Below are positions 44,501 to 57,267 of a stretch of 64,000 nucleotides of DNA, in pieces. The DNA lies in the NCBI GenBank assembly GCA_030248065.1, contig JASAMV010004377.1, forward strand, positions 34,345 through 98,344, read 5' to 3'. Under the pieces are notes generated by a model, which saw nothing but the letters and a program-made list of their open reading frames with translations, had not been told where the DNA came from and searched no databases. Source of the DNA: Rhynchonema sp. JSB1_4 (lineage: Eukaryota; Nematoda; Chromadorea; Monhysterida; Xyalidae). The position numbers and the translations under genes are program-made. Numbering within the stretch: the stretch's first letter is position 1; each line of letters opens with the position of its first letter.

Positions 44501-47500
44501 TTGGAGGGATAACACCACACATTGGCATTGGATGATATCGACTGATCGACGATTCCATAATCTTCCTGATTTCCTTTGCAGACCTGCTGCACTGCACTCA
44601 CGAACCGAATGTTTCAATACCACAACTGGCCAACTTGTTGATCGAACGGACGCACGACGAACAGTGGTGTGTGGCGTTCAAGTCGCTCATCACCATACAC
44701 AATCTTATGTGTTATGGCAATGAGGTAATAGGGATGGACATTAGAGTTGTTGTTGTTGTTGTTGTTGTTGTCGAGGTCGGGCTACACATCAGTCGGTTAT
44801 TTCATGCTTCCACCAGCCACCAGGTGTCAATAGCTAGCTCAAAGCCTCAAGCAACTGAAAAATGGCAAAAAGTGTTTTTAGGGGTGTTTTTTGCGATTTT
44901 TGGACAAACATCTGAAATTTGCGGGAACTAACTCGAGTAACCTGACCAATACTGACTATCTATATCCCTGATCCTGACTGACATGGAATAAAGTGTTTGA
45001 TTATTTTTCAATTTTGAGATTATACACTGTCTCTTTCCAGCGTTTCGCCCAGTATCTGGCATCATGCAACGCCACGCTTGATCTGGAGAATTTCATGGAC
45101 AAACAAAGCGTGCACGGTTAGTTTCCGACCAATCGGCGTCAGATCCATCGCATTCAACAACGTTTCCTTGCTATATCAGGCTACGATATGTCGCAATACG
45201 TGCGTCAATACGCGTGCTACATCACGGGCAAGATTCGATCGTATCGACTGATGGCGTTCGATTTCTGCAAAGTGAAACGCGGCCGTGATGACGGACTGTT
45301 ACGCACGATGGCCACTGATAATGTTCGTTGTTGTATGGTGTGATCGAGCATTCTGTTATTGTTTTGTGATTTTTGGGGTTTTGTAATCAGCGATATCAAA
45401 CTTGGTGATCGGGTCGGACCTGTCTTGGACACGTGTGAGCTTTGCATTGAACTGGGGCCACTAATTTCGATCTGAGTGTAGGTTGTTCGTTTAATTTCTA
45501 GGCCTGTGAGCAACCTTTGCTCTGGTAGAAATTAGTGGCTCCAGTGAATCTCTTATTACCCTCTCTCAGTGCGAAAGTCGCTCGTGGCAGGACCAATGCG
45601 ACCACTAAGATTGACATCGCTCAACTGTCAGAGTTTCATTGCTTGTCAAATTTTTTCAGCTGCACAAAACAATTCCAGTGCTGACCGATCAAATCGATTC
45701 GTTGCTGCAGTTCCAGGTATAAATATGTGGCTTTTCATACGCGCTCTCATTCGACATATTGGGTGCTGCCACATTTTGTGTCCCCGCATTTTCGGACAGA
45801 GTTGCAGTTAAGAAAATATTAATTTTTGACCTCAAGTTTCAGGCCGAGAGGCGACACCTGAACAACGGCGTGATCAACAGCGCATTTATACTGCTTTTCC
45901 GCGATCTCATACGTTTGTTCGCCTGCTACAACGATGGCATCATTAATATGCTCGGTAATGGATCGATAATGCAGATATATAATTTTAAAATTTTATGCTT
46001 GTTCGCTACACACATTTTCGTTCATTGGTTTTTTCAGAGAAATATTTTGATATGAACAAGAAGCAATGTCGCGATTCGTTGAACATGTACAAGAGTTTTC
46101 TGGTTCGTATGGACAAGGTGGCGGAATTTCTGAAGGTGGCCGAGGTATGATGGAAACAGGCTGTATACTGATCATTTATGTTCAACTTGGCAGGATAATT
46201 TCTAATTGTGTTGATTTTAGCGCTCACGACCCATACTAAGTCTTCTCACTGTGAGTCACAAAGTATCGATAAATTACAGTTTGTAGTTTGAGAAACACTG
46301 GATTGCTGGGGGTAAAGGTCCTCTTGCTGAACAACACTATTTTCTCAACATTTGGTTGTGGAAGCGAATTCTCCTTGTTGCTCAATTCCTGTTCGATAAT
46401 TGTCCGAAATTTGCACATTTTGACATCAAAAAATAATCAAACCGATATTTTCAGGCCGTTGGTATTGACAAGGGCGAGATTCCGGATCTGGCGCGAGCGC
46501 CGGCCAGTTTGTTGCAAGCGCTCGAGGCACATTTGGCACAGTTGGAAGGTCGAAGTCCACCAACGTCATCACACAACATCTCGTCACCAACGTATGTGCG
46601 GTTATTGCGTAAAATCATTGGTGTCCTTGGGTTGGGGTACCCCCTGCTAGGTGGCATGGTCAAGTTCCCTAAAAATGGCAAAAAACGTGCTTTACCTGTA
46701 TATTTTTGCCCAAGATTTTGGCTATACACAAGATCGAAAGTTCCAAAGTGTGCCGCGTGGCTAAATCAGCTGTGACGCGACCTGCCAATTAAAACCGCAA
46801 CACTATGTGTAATTATGGTTGCTTTCTCGTGGAGCAGAGAGCGATGTGGTTGGACTGAGAATTACTCGTTTCACATTTATATTACTTAATAATAATATCG
46901 GCGGGCCAGAGTGTCGTGATGACGTCTCTATGCGCTTGATGTCGAAATGATGGATCGACTATTGCGCTAAGCCCATTGAAAGGTGGCGATGGCAGACTGA
47001 AAAGAGAGGGATGGCATTTTTTTTTAGACCTGGTAGTTGCGCTATTAGTCATGGCATAGATAGCAATGAGTATTATCAGGGTGATCCTAAAGTTCTATTT
47101 ATATTACTTGGTCGTTTCATATTTGCATTCAACGATTGTTTGGCAGTGCTGCGACGGAGAAAGCGATCAGCCAACTGGCGTCGGGCGTCGACACATCGCA
47201 GCTGGACGAGTACACAAAGCGCAAATATCTGGAGGAGGAGCAACGACATCTCGAAAAACTCAAGGTTCGGTCGGGTGACAAATAATTGACGATTATTACA
47301 AAATAAATCTTGATCATCGCCATCGCACATTTTTCGTTTCTTTTTTGTTTGTGTTTTCGCACAGTTGACAGTTGCACACCTGTGTTTGTGACTGATGTAC
47401 CCGTGGTGGTTGTTTCATTTCTTCGGTGTTGTTCGTTCTGACCGCTTTTTCCTTGTTTTTTTGACAGGCCTAGTTGAGAAAGACCAGATTTATTTTAGAC

Positions 47501-50500
47501 ACTTTTCTGTGCGATTTGCACCTAAAAATCAGAGGGTTAGTTGTAAATTGCACCTAAATGAACTATTCAAATTTTGCACTTGAAGTGCCTAAATTTGCGC
47601 CCAATCTGTCAATTTGCACCTAAACTCCTGCCATCTGGATGCAAGTAGCGTCTGGAAAACTTTGCAGTATACAAAAACCCTTCGGATAGACTGTTGTTGG
47701 TGATTTGGTGGCGTCGCGCTCTTAGTTTGACTGTTGTGTTGTGTTTGAAGGAGCAGAAATCGATCGAGCTCAGTTTCGAACCACCCAAACGTCGGTCGCC
47801 CAACAACGGTCAGCGATCACCGACATCGACCGCCAGAATCGGCCAACCCCAACCGCCAGCCCCGACCACTAATGGTCAAACCACGTCGTCTATTGATCTC
47901 CTAATGAGCGAGGGACTCGGCGACCCTCCGCCCGCTCAAATGCACCCGGCACAACAGGATGTCGACTTTTGGACATCGACCGTAAGTCGGTATGAAGGCG
48001 GACTCGTACTTGACCATTTTGGGCTTGTAGACATAGACTATGAGGACAAGTGTTTTTGTTATATAATTCAAACAAAAATTTGTCTTCATTATCTGCAAGC
48101 TTAAAATGTACAAGTATAGCTTCACCTCAACTGCACCTTCGGCACATTTTGGTCTGCTCAGTATTGATCACCATACTTTTACCACCCATCTATGATCTAT
48201 CAGTTGGTGTTGTACATGCTGTTGTGTTGTGTTTATGTGTGTTCAAGCACTGCACCGTCGTAGTTAGCGGATCTGGAATGTGCGTATGTCTCGGTGCGTG
48301 CGGTAGGTAAAAAGACCGATTGTAAACTTACAGCAGAGGAGGGTATCAAGTTACACCACTTACATGTCATAAAACGGGGGGGGGGGTTAAATGCGTCAAT
48401 CAAGCTTCTCCCAGACACAATAATTTGCAGTGTACACATAAATGTGGTGCACCCATGATGCAGGCACACCCGCCGTCGCGTCCCGCCCCTCCACCCTCGC
48501 GTCCGCCACCGCCCGGCCGCCCGGCATTCGACCCGTTCGCGGCGTCCGCGGCGCCACCCGCGCGACCCATGCAACCGGCCTTTGACCCGTTTGACACGTC
48601 GCACGTGTCGCACGCGTATCCAGCCGCACCCGCTGCCACGTTCAATCCGTTTGGCGCACCTGGTTGGTCTGGGCTGAGGGTTGCTGCTTTTTGGAAAAAA
48701 ATGGAAGCAGAATGTTGTTGGTGATGTCTGACTGGAAGCGTTTGAGGTGGGGCCCGGTCCCCGGCTTTGCCGACCGCAAAACTTGTTTTTGTGTCGTTGT
48801 TGTGCGCCCCTGCATATTGTTGTGGAGTTTAGTTTTTGATTGGATAGAACACTTGCACACTAGATTTGTGGAAATGCTCGTGGCTGGTTTCGAAACCCGC
48901 GATTGGTGTTGTGGCTTAAAAATTTTGACATTGCAATGTGCCCCCTCCCTCCCATTATCTCCCCGGTGCTGGTAGTGAATCAGCCCAAATTATGGGTTAA
49001 ATGTCGTGCAAAGCTTGTGTTGAGTGCGTTTGTTTGTGGCTGTTTTAGTTCAGCAACGCCCACACCAACATCCGTCGATGCAACAACAACGACAACAACA
49101 GCCAGGGGCAGGCCACAATGCGTTTGCGCCTGATTTCGGTCGAGCTTTCGGTGCACCCGAGCATAGCAACAGGACTGGTGGTATGGCCATGTCATCAACC
49201 AATGGTTAGGCTACGTTCCAGGACATTGGCGCGTTATGTCATGGTGTATTCATCATCTTATTTTTATTTTTCGAATAACGCAGTGGCAGTGCAGCGCAGT
49301 TGTTGTTTCATTGGTTTGTCATTGTTTGTTGCCATTGAAGTATTCTGTCTGTTATTATGTTTGTGTGGTTGTTTTTTCTGACGGATTTGCACAGTAGTTG
49401 TGCTGGAATTCCCAATGCTATATTTCAATTTTGTTGTATATCTGTCTTTCAAATCTTCCTTATTATTTATTGTCAAGCTAATGTGGTCCAGAAATCCATC
49501 CACTGCCCTTCTACAGCCCCACCGCCGCCGCCACCGCCAGTTGCCGGTAAGTCGTTGCACAAATTCTTGTTTGTTTGTTTGTTTTATGTTGTGTTACGAA
49601 TTTTATAATGTCCCTTTCATGAAAATATTTTTTGCACTTTTCGTGTATGTGGTGCTTTCTTGGCGCGCGAACGCACGTTCTAGCAGGACTTCACATATTC
49701 TTGAACCAGCCCATGATAGCTTCTCAACGAAAATTTTCTTCACAAGATCAAAAACAATATTCAGACCCGTACACGGCTGAAGACATGGAAACTCAGCACA
49801 TAATGGGTAAACGCACAGATTTGATTTTTGGGGCGTGTGCTGTAGTTTTTGATTGATTGTATGCCTAATGTACTCGTATGCAAGAAATTCAGTCTGTAAC
49901 TTAGCGATCTAACTCCCTGTTTTAGGCGATTGATGTTGGTGGCAGCTAATATGCCATGCCAGTACCCCTGCCTGTGGAGTGACTGTTTGTGCGTCACAAA
50001 TGCATACCGTCATTGAATCAAACAGCACACGTTACAATTTGGCGGCAAAACAGCGAAAACAATCATGAAACTGTGACGATGCCCGTCGTTGCAGGTGGAG
50101 GAGACGCTTTCAATCCGTTTCTGGCCGAAGCCGCCCCGGCCGCCTCAGCGTTCAACCCGTTCGCCGATAGTGCACCCGCGCCAGCTGCCGCTGCCAGTAA
50201 TCCGTTCGCTGCGAATTTTGACGGTGAATTTTTGGTTGATGTTTTTGTAATTTTCGGTTGAAGCCTTTTTCTGGAATTTGTACGACATCCACGAGGTGGA
50301 TATTATTATTATTATAAAAGTTTCAGAACCTGCCGCCCCCGAGCCAGCTGCCGCAGCAAACCCGTTCAATCCGTTTGCATCCGACGGTAGGATGGCTTGG
50401 ATATATTATCATTTTGACTCGCATTTTGACCGCTTATCTGCACAATTTTTTTTTGAAAAAATATCACATGACAGTTGTTTCCATCGCCAACAACGCATGT

Positions 50501-51118
50501 TTTGTATACGTACAATACGATGCTCTATTTTGCAGCTACCGCAGATTCGACCGCCGATGAAGGTGCCCTTACTACACTTTGTTGCAGTGATTGTCCACGC
50601 ATGGTTGTTGTATTGTACTGTGTTTTTATCATAAAATATGATGTAACATTGTGTTGTGCTGTATTTTATATCACTTTGTTGGTGTTCTTTTAGAGAAATC
50701 GATATTTTTCATTCTGCACTGCACCTGCGTCATCGTGGATAGATACAATTGTGCACGGGAAGCCATTTCATACTTACGACTCCTCTTCCTGATTCAGGCT
50801 TGGATCCACTCGGTGAAGTGCTGTCGCCGTCGCAAGCCGGCGGCGGTGGGTCAGCGGTCAACGGTACGGGCGGAGGAGTGAAGAAGACAGCGGATGGTAA
50901 GATGATAACCGGCGATCTTGACTCGTCGTTGGCAACGCTCGCGCAGAATCTGGACTTTGAAAAGAAGAAAGCACCTGAATCGTATGTTATGGTGTTTTAT
51001 CTTCCAATTGGTTTATTTATTAATGATTACAAAGAGAAACTGATGTTGCAGGAAGCCGGTGCAATGGGGCTCCGGTGGAGCAGCCGGCAAGCCAACGTCT
51101 ACGAACCCTTTCGCGTGA
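41575..51118 (+). CDS. unc-11: Clathrin adaptor AP180/CALM (UNC-11)
   Basis: Twenty exons: 41575-41653, 41968-42063, 44582-44724, 45041-45116, 45180-45322, 45660-45716, 45843-45954, 46038-46144, 46455-46591, 47147-47264, 47751-47981, 48464-48662, 49049-49204, 49517-49546, 49687-49806, 50095-50223, 50327-50386, 50536-50562, 50798-50981 and 51052-51118. They give 756 residues. The N-terminal ANTH domain binds PI(4,5)P2 and synaptobrevin: [20 protein letters not shown] holds the lysine cluster. It is followed by [35 protein letters not shown] and FDMNKKQC. The disordered tail carries three FDPF-type and four NPF-type motifs for AP-2 and EH-domain partners. It ends with [13 protein letters not shown] and PVQWGS, both typical of UNC-11, and a terminal TNPFA. 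It recruits clathrin and sets vesicle size at synapses. Six middle tail exons are multiples of three in phase 1. Confidence 0.96.
42097..42282. mobile_element. P-family short element, copy 2 (unc-11 intron 2)
   Basis: Inverted ends CAAACCACACCAACA and complement. Inverted relative to the copy at 21417-21584, with the same internal segments but more diverged. Confidence 0.6.
44740..44772. repeat. GTT microsatellite in an unc-11 intron
   Basis: About nine GTT units. Nearby introns also hold GT runs at about 42757 and 43013. Confidence 0.8.
45452..45544. mobile_element. 93-bp hairpin element in an unc-11 intron
   Basis: Inverted ends CTGGGGCCACTAATTTC and complement of CTGGAGCCACTAATTTC, flanked by TGAA on each side (45448-45451, 45545-45548). 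No coding content. Confidence 0.5.
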
Positions 51119-52051
51119 GCTCGCGCGCGCCGCCAAATCTACATGTATACCGATCCGTGGAGCTTATCCAAACGATCATGTTTATTTATTCGTTGTCAGA
51201 CTGCAACCGTATGTATATCACCGATGCTTCATGGATTTTTTTTGTCTGTTTGTCTTTACTTTCTGTTTTGCTTGCTGTCTGGCGTATAGTTTATGTTTGC
51301 AGTTTCACGTCCTGCGCTGATGCATTCTGTTACTATAACGATAGTTTTCTGGCTCTATTTATTTTGTCAATGTGTGCGATACAGTTAGTTTGTTTCGGTT
51401 TTGTCTCTTGTCCGTGTTCGGTGTTTACCCAGCGCGTGTGTGTGAATCTTATGATGTGTATTTTTTACTTCTTCTGTTTTTTTGTCCTGTGGTTTACTGT
51501 GATAACAAACTGTTGTTTTCATTGCAATTTATTTATGTGTCCATAGTTGCAATGTTCCTGCACCTTTCATTGTATACTTAGTTGACTGACATACTGACTT
51601 TTGTTTTGATTATTTCAATGTTACATTTTTGTCCACACTTTGCTTGTACAATTCGAATTTATTACATTTTATCGCTTGCTGGATACGCATACTCCCCTGT
51701 GTTCAAGCTTGAACCCCCGTTCTACCTAACCTAATCCCGATTTTAGTCAATTCCTTGTGTTACATTACAGTCTTAGTTGTTATTTGTCCCAACCGAAACT
51801 ACGCCATGTGTTTATGAGAAAACCCTGAACTCACCGACCGCACTTTGCATGCGATTGAGAGTGTTTTTTTGCTTTGTGGGCGGCCGGAATCGCTTGCGTA
51901 TTGATTCTGTCGTGCTTCGTGTTGATTAGTTGATCAATTGATTAATCCAAGCTCTGTGTGATGTGCTCAGACCAGATGTGAGTTGATTGTAGCTCTGTCT
52001 TTTTTTGTAAATTTTCGAAGTGCGTATCTTTGTCAAAATGACAATATGGTA
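51119..52051. other. unc-11 3' region; nothing else recognised
   Basis: T-rich sequence following the unc-11 stop. An open frame runs across it but has no conserved features. Confidence 0.35.
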
Positions 52052-52325
52052 TTGGTCGCACAATGACTTTATAAGAATTGGTCAAATTTTTTTCCTGAAT
52101 CGTAAAGAGGGAAAGTGACGGGGTAATGACGTTGCGTTGCGTGATCGCACACAAAGCATGTGGTAAAGAGAATGTTTCAGACCCGCAGCAACGTGGGAGC
52201 ACTGCTAGATTATTTTCAGCTGAAAATGTTTTGTGAGAATCACAAATAGCACAGTGGTTAAGAGTGACTGAACGTGAAAATCAGGATTGATTTGATGAAT
52301 TCTTATATAGTCATTGTGCGACCAA
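52052..52325. mobile_element. TA-duplication element with 17+-bp inverted ends
   Basis: Ends TTGGTCGCACAATGACT and complement, extending imperfectly through TATAAGAATT, flanked by TA (52050-52051, 52326-52327). 274 bp, non-coding. Confidence 0.65.
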
Positions 52326-52327
52326 TA

Positions 52328-53216
52328 GTTGTCAGTGGAACAAAATTGTATGTTTGGCTTATCCAGTTGATGTTTCATATGCCATCGTGTCCTATAGACT
52401 GTAAGCTCTTATCGACCATTTACTCGTGTGCTTTGTGCCCGTGTCGTTTGCTCTACTTTTCTGTGAAAAAATATGTTTATGAACACTAATATAATTGAGA
52501 GGTCTTTTTATACATATTTGGTCAACATTCGAGCCTGGGCCCGGAAGTCCTGGCGCCGTCACCACTGACGAAATTGCGCACAACTTCTTCTGTCGAAATT
52601 TATCTGGTGTCGGGTGGTGTGCCATATCGTGTAAATTTCTGTGCTGCAGTGCGACGTCTAGGCCTCAGCAATAAATGTTGTAATGAAACATCGCTCGTAA
52701 CATTGTTCGTTTGTTTGTCAAGCGAGCGGATGCCTTGGTTGGTCATCGGCCGAAGATGTGGCATTCGTTTTGTTTGGAATAATTTATTTACATCCACATA
52801 CAAACCCGTAAGGTGAAGAAATAACCATCAAAATTGAGTGAGTTTATGTATTAATATTACAGTAACAATCTGCAGTGTACCGCCCACTAAATTTGCAATT
52901 CCGTTGGAAAGGCACAGCTTTGCACAAAAAAAGAAGTCTCGTATTCCGAAAACATGACCAAAAGAAAACATAAAACTAAAATCGGTCATTTTTGCACAAA
53001 AGAACAATGTTTGAGAGTACCAATAAATAGGATATGGTTAATGGGAGAAACGACGTATTAATTATGCGAACGCAAAACCAATGTGAAAGCAGGTGTCTGT
53101 AAGTGGCTTCAGTGTTTCGACTAGAGAAGCTCGATCAATCTACTGCAACTGTATCATACATGACCACACTAAAAAAATGTACCATCACGAAGTTATCACA
53201 TTTGAACGTGCATGAA
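52328..53216. other. No gene recognised
   Basis: Intergenic region between unc-11 and the convergent gene at 53217. Contains two GATGTTTC/GAAACATC motifs (about 52370 and 52684). Confidence 0.35.
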
Positions 53217-54406
53217 TCAGTCCTTGGGGTACACCTTTTTAAGCCAAGGCCGTCCCAAGTATTGGGCACCATCGAAACCCTCGAAGTAATGGTCAACCAG
53301 CGGGTGCATCACACGGATGTTGGTTACGATCTCGATGTTCTCTTCGACGACGTACGAAAGTTGCGGCGTGAGACGATCGCGTGTGTCGATGATCACCGAA
53401 TAGTTGGGCATCTCGCGGTAATCCTGCGACAACAAATGGACACACTCAACCACCTGATTTATGTGCAGGTGCTTGCCCGCAGGTTTGAGATGTGAGATCT
53501 TACCGGTCTGTCCTTCGGGTGCATTCGTTGAAACCACTCCTCAGGCGCCTTCGCTTTCTCGTCCCAGCCGATGATCACGCCTTTGTAGCCCCACTTTTTG
53601 TGTTTGATCACTTGACCGATTCGATATTTGACATGAGGCGGACGTGGCGAGCGGATGTCCATGGAAGCTGTAATACATCAATGTAAAGTTTCTATAGTAA
53701 ATTTCTAATTTCGTTGCCTCATGCATTCTTACAGTCGCAGGGAAACTCCCGTTCGAAGTCGAGGCAGGCAAGAAGCTCAACACACAGTGAACAAGCCACG
53801 CAGCTGACACATACAGCTTGTGTGACTGAAACGTTGCAAACGCACACGAGCCAGCTGCGTGGCTTGTTGACTGTGTGTTGAACTTGTTGCCTGCTTCGAC
53901 TTCGAACGGGAGTTTTCCCACGTCTGTAAAAATGCATGAGGCAACGAAATTAGAAACTTACTATGCAAAAACCATTTTATTTATCTGGTCAACAGTTGTC
54001 CCAATTTGACGACAGCGGTAACTCACAAGCAAAATGTCCATTCTGATGTTTCCTTTGCTGAAGCACTTGATCGGGCGGCGCTTCGATTTGATCGGTGCCC
54101 GATAAGTGATTCCAAACGTCGTTGCACCACGTCGACCAGACACTGATGTTGAAATAGTTGGCACGAATGTCGTTCAGCGCTGTCAGGAACCTAAAATGCA
54201 TGAGCGTGAAACATCAGGTTGTTAAACACAAGAAACATCATCGTCATCATCATGAATACGTCAACGAACTTTGTTAATTCGTATTGTCTCATTGATTCGG
54301 TGCTGGAGACGGTGAGCCAATATTGAACGGGCACAGCTGCCATCAACACAACCAACTGGAACACGTGCACGTAATTCAATCGCTGTTCACCGGCGAACTC
54401 GGGCAT
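53217..54406 (-). CDS. YccV-like (hemimethylated-DNA-binding) domain protein
   Basis: Four exons, 54406-54270, 54190-54027, 53667-53504 and 53423-53217, make 223 residues. The N-terminus has a hydrophobic stretch, FQLVVLMAAVPVQYWLTV, that could be a signal anchor. The rest of exon 2 is helical with NISVWSTWCNDVWNHL. Exons 3-4 carry the domain found in bacterial YccV/HspQ and metazoan FBXO21: KYRIGQVIKHKKWGYKGVII and GWDEKAKAPEEW, then PNYSVIIDTRDR, YVVEENIE and HPLVDHYFEGFDGAQY, ending VYPKD. In animals this domain is linked to substrate recognition rather than proven DNA binding. No F-box is visible here. Intron 2 (359 bp) consists mainly of the 272-bp palindromic MITE. Confidence 0.85.
53693..53964. 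mobile_element. 272-bp palindromic MITE, second copy
   Basis: Same full-length inverted-repeat structure as 2985-3258 (TATAGTAAATTTCTAATTTC ends, GCCTCATGCATT and CCCGTTCGAAGTCG arms). It fills most of an intron of the YccV-domain gene and ends 26 bp before the next exon. Confidence 0.8.
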
Positions 54407-54752
54407 GATGGAATTGATAAAGCTGATCCTTTCGAAAGCTTTGAGTGCAGATTTTTCTCCAGATTATCAATATGAAGTGAAATAAGTAATGGAGATGTCA
54501 CAAATCGCGAATTTTTTATGTGTTTGACAATGTTCGTCGTCGCTGCCGAGCCATGACGGCCGATCATTCGAGCAGAAGACACGAATGTGCAGTCAATTCA
54601 TCTTGGATATATGGCTTGTTTTGTCTGAAACCAAATTATTGCAGTCTGAAATGCTGCAGATACTGTATAATATAATAATAATAGTGCACAGTATTCGGGG
54701 AAAAGCCGCGATAGAACTGTGCTTGATGTGGTTGGTGATCCATAGGGTCCAG

Positions 54753-55230
54753 CAGTGCTGTGGCTACTTTGGCGGGGCGGGTAGGGTACATATAGTGCTT
54801 CATTTTATTCTCGGTCCAAACAAAGTATACAGCAAATGTTTCATCGCAACTGCAGCCATCAAGTAACACGCATGTTTCGAGCCACGTTGTCGGCCTGTTA
54901 GTTATCATCGACGACGATGACTGCTGTTTTCAAGGCGTTGAAACATTTTCTGTATACCGCCTCTGGACTGTTATAAAACGGAAAGACTATAGGTGGAAAA
55001 AATCGGGGCGGGTATGTTTTCACCTGTTTCAACCGCTTTTTAATCGATTTTGTAACATGGTTTCGGACCCTCAAGAAAAGTTTTTCGCCATTTTAGACCA
55101 AAAAGACATTTTTCCACGAAAAATAAATTACCGGTAATTTTTTAGGTAATTTATTTTGGAAATTTGTCTGGATCAGGGAAAAAACGGTTTTTTTTCGTTT
55201 TTTTTACCAGGAAAAAACGGTTTTTTTCAC
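54753..55230. mobile_element. J-type element remnant with AAAAAACGG palindromes
   Basis: Begins CAGTGCTGTGGCTACTTTGG and GGGGCGGGTAGGGTACAT as J1 does. Later holds AATTACCGGTAATT and GGAAAAAACGGTTTTTTT segments shared with 57325-57500. No right end found. Confidence 0.55.
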
Positions 55231-55885
55231 GATGGGCACTATATGGTGACCTGTTATGGTGGTTATCACATAACCATGACGGGACCACAGGAGGGATGTG
55301 GTTGTGGGAGCACATTGCAAGTTACAATTACGGCACAGCATGGTTCGGTGTTAAAGCAACGGGTATATCCACGTGCTCGTGCACGTATTCTATCTGTTTC
55401 ACTCCACTCCATGGAAACAACTTGACCCAAAAACATGTGACTGAAGGCAAGGAGGCTGTCACAAAAATGAGAAAGTGAAGCCGCATCGTCCGCCGCGACG
55501 AAATTGTTGATGAATGCCGCTTATTGAATACAAAATGACAAAAATAGAATAAAATGCTTCACGCATCGATTCACGTCAGGAAAAACACGAAAACTGCCTG
55601 TGCCACCAACCACACACAGCAAGCAAATCACACGTCACACGTCATCCCTGTTTGATAAAGGCCGAAACATCAAAAAGCTGCGGTCTACCGTTCGAAACAG
55701 GAGGTTAGTTTGCACGGTATTACGGTTTGTTGCACTTCACTTCCGAGTTCCGCCGACTTCCTAGTTCCTAACACGTTGAAAAATTCAAGACATCGAAACT
55801 GTGGTGACTGACTGGAAAACCCGTTGTATTTCCGGGAAATCCGTTTTTTGTCCATTCTACCGTAAAAACCTAAATAGAAGGGGGG

Positions 55886-56754
55886 CAGAGGTCGCAATCG
55901 GGCCGGGTTTGGCCGGCCCGGCCCGGCCCGAGCCCCCAAATCTCCGGCCCGGCCCGGCCCGGCCCGACCCGTACCCCCAAACCTCCGGCCCGGCCCGGCC
56001 CGAACCCCCAAATCTCCGGCCCGGCCCGGCCCGGCCCGGCCCGATTTTTTGGCTCAGATTTTAACCCAATTTTTGTCATAATTTTTGCGATTTTTTTGAA
56101 CCTATTTTTTGGTTGAAAACAACGGTGTTGCAGGGGTTGGGGGTCCCCCCTAGGTACAGTAGGTAGGTAGGTTGACGCTCCATCCTGGTACACTATGTAG
56201 GTCGCCGCCCGGCGGCTAGTACAGTAAGTTGCGATTTTTGGCTCAAAATGGTATATAAAATCGGTACTTTTCACTCCAAATTGGCGATAAATCGCCGCGC
56301 TACGCGCGAAATTAGGGTTTTAGAGCACATTTTCTTCAAAATTTCGACCGAAAAAATTTTGTTCCCCCTTAGCCCGGCCGGTACAGTAGGTAGGTTGCCG
56401 TCCCACATTTTTGGTGGTACTGTAGGTTGCCGCCCCGCCTGGGTAGCCACACCACTGGTTGAAAATACATTGTTTTCCATGAAATGGTCGTCAGATAGAG
56501 ACAATACTGATCACTTACTTGCCGAATCCGTCAGAAATTTTAGTATTTTTGACAAAAAAATCCCCACATTTTCAGTAAAATAAGTCACTTCAGAAGCTTC
56601 GGGCCGGGGTGCCCGGCCCGGCCCGGCCCGACCCTCCAAATCTCCGGCCCGGCCCGGCCCGGCCCGAGCCAAAAGCCCAAAATCGCGGCCCGGCCCGGCC
56701 CGGCCCGGCCCGCCGGCCCGGCCCGAGGTCGGGCCGGCCCGATTGCGACCTCTG
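55886..56754. mobile_element. GGCCCGG-word element (L2), host of C2
   Basis: Ends CAGAGGTCGCAATCGGGCC and complement, with a perfect duplication AAGGGGGG (55878-55885, 56755-56762). Dense CCGGCCCGGCCCGG arrays at both ends. Confidence 0.9.
56120..56457. mobile_element. C-family element (C2)
   Basis: Ends CAACGGTGTTGCAGGGG and GGGTAGCCACACCACTG, with a perfect duplication GTTGAAAA (56112-56119, 56458-56465). GGTACAGTAGGTAGG words and the core hairpin CCGCGCTACGCGCG are shared with C1. Confidence 0.9.
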
Positions 56755-56876
56755 AAGGGGGGCTCTATTAACTCACTGACCCCATTTTGTGGGGCTCTTC
56801 TATTACGGGGGGGGCTCTATTCCGGCTCTATTAATTCACTGACCCCTTCTTGGGGGGCTGTATTACGGGGGCGGCC

Positions 56877-57267
56877 AGTGTAGTGGCAGGCCCATGTGTG
56901 GGAGGTAAGTATGATGCGGGGTTGGGACCGGAAGCGTGAGAGGTATGATTTTGGTCACCCAAAAAGGCGAAAAAACACCGTTTTTGTGATACAATTTTGG
57001 CCAAAAATTGAGGTAAAAATAGTACTTTTTCAAAATTTTCGCCGAAAATCGCCTAAAAATAGGTATTATGGGTGGGTTTGCGATTTTTGCGAAAATAAGG
57101 TCGAAAAACACCGATTTTTGCCTTAAAAAGGTATAAAATTGCTTGTGAGAGGTATGATTTGGAGTTGTGAGAGGTAAGTACTCAACCCCCCCCCCCCAAC
57201 CCCCCCCTCGGGTTTTGTGGTAGGTAAGTACTGAGAGGGGGGTAACCCCCCCCCAGCCACTACTATG
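56877..57267. mobile_element. GTGAGAGGTATGATT-word element (K1)
   Basis: Ends CAGTGTAGTGGCAGGCC and CCCAGCCACTACTATG, with a perfect duplication GGGGCGGC (56869-56876, 57268-57275). Words GAGAGGTATGATTT and GGTAGGTAAGTACT. The core is related to the A family (CGAAAAACACCGATTTTTGCC). Confidence 0.88.

Noticed and set aside
50749..51546. 265-codon plus-strand ORF with hydrophobic C-terminus
   Set aside because: Its first part is the genuine unc-11 penultimate exon in another frame context, and the rest is T-rich 3' sequence; the spliced frame stops at 51118.
55886..56754. CpG-island promoter at the GGCCCGG-rich block
   Set aside because: It is a transposon with inverted ends and an AAGGGGGG duplication; no gene starts there.
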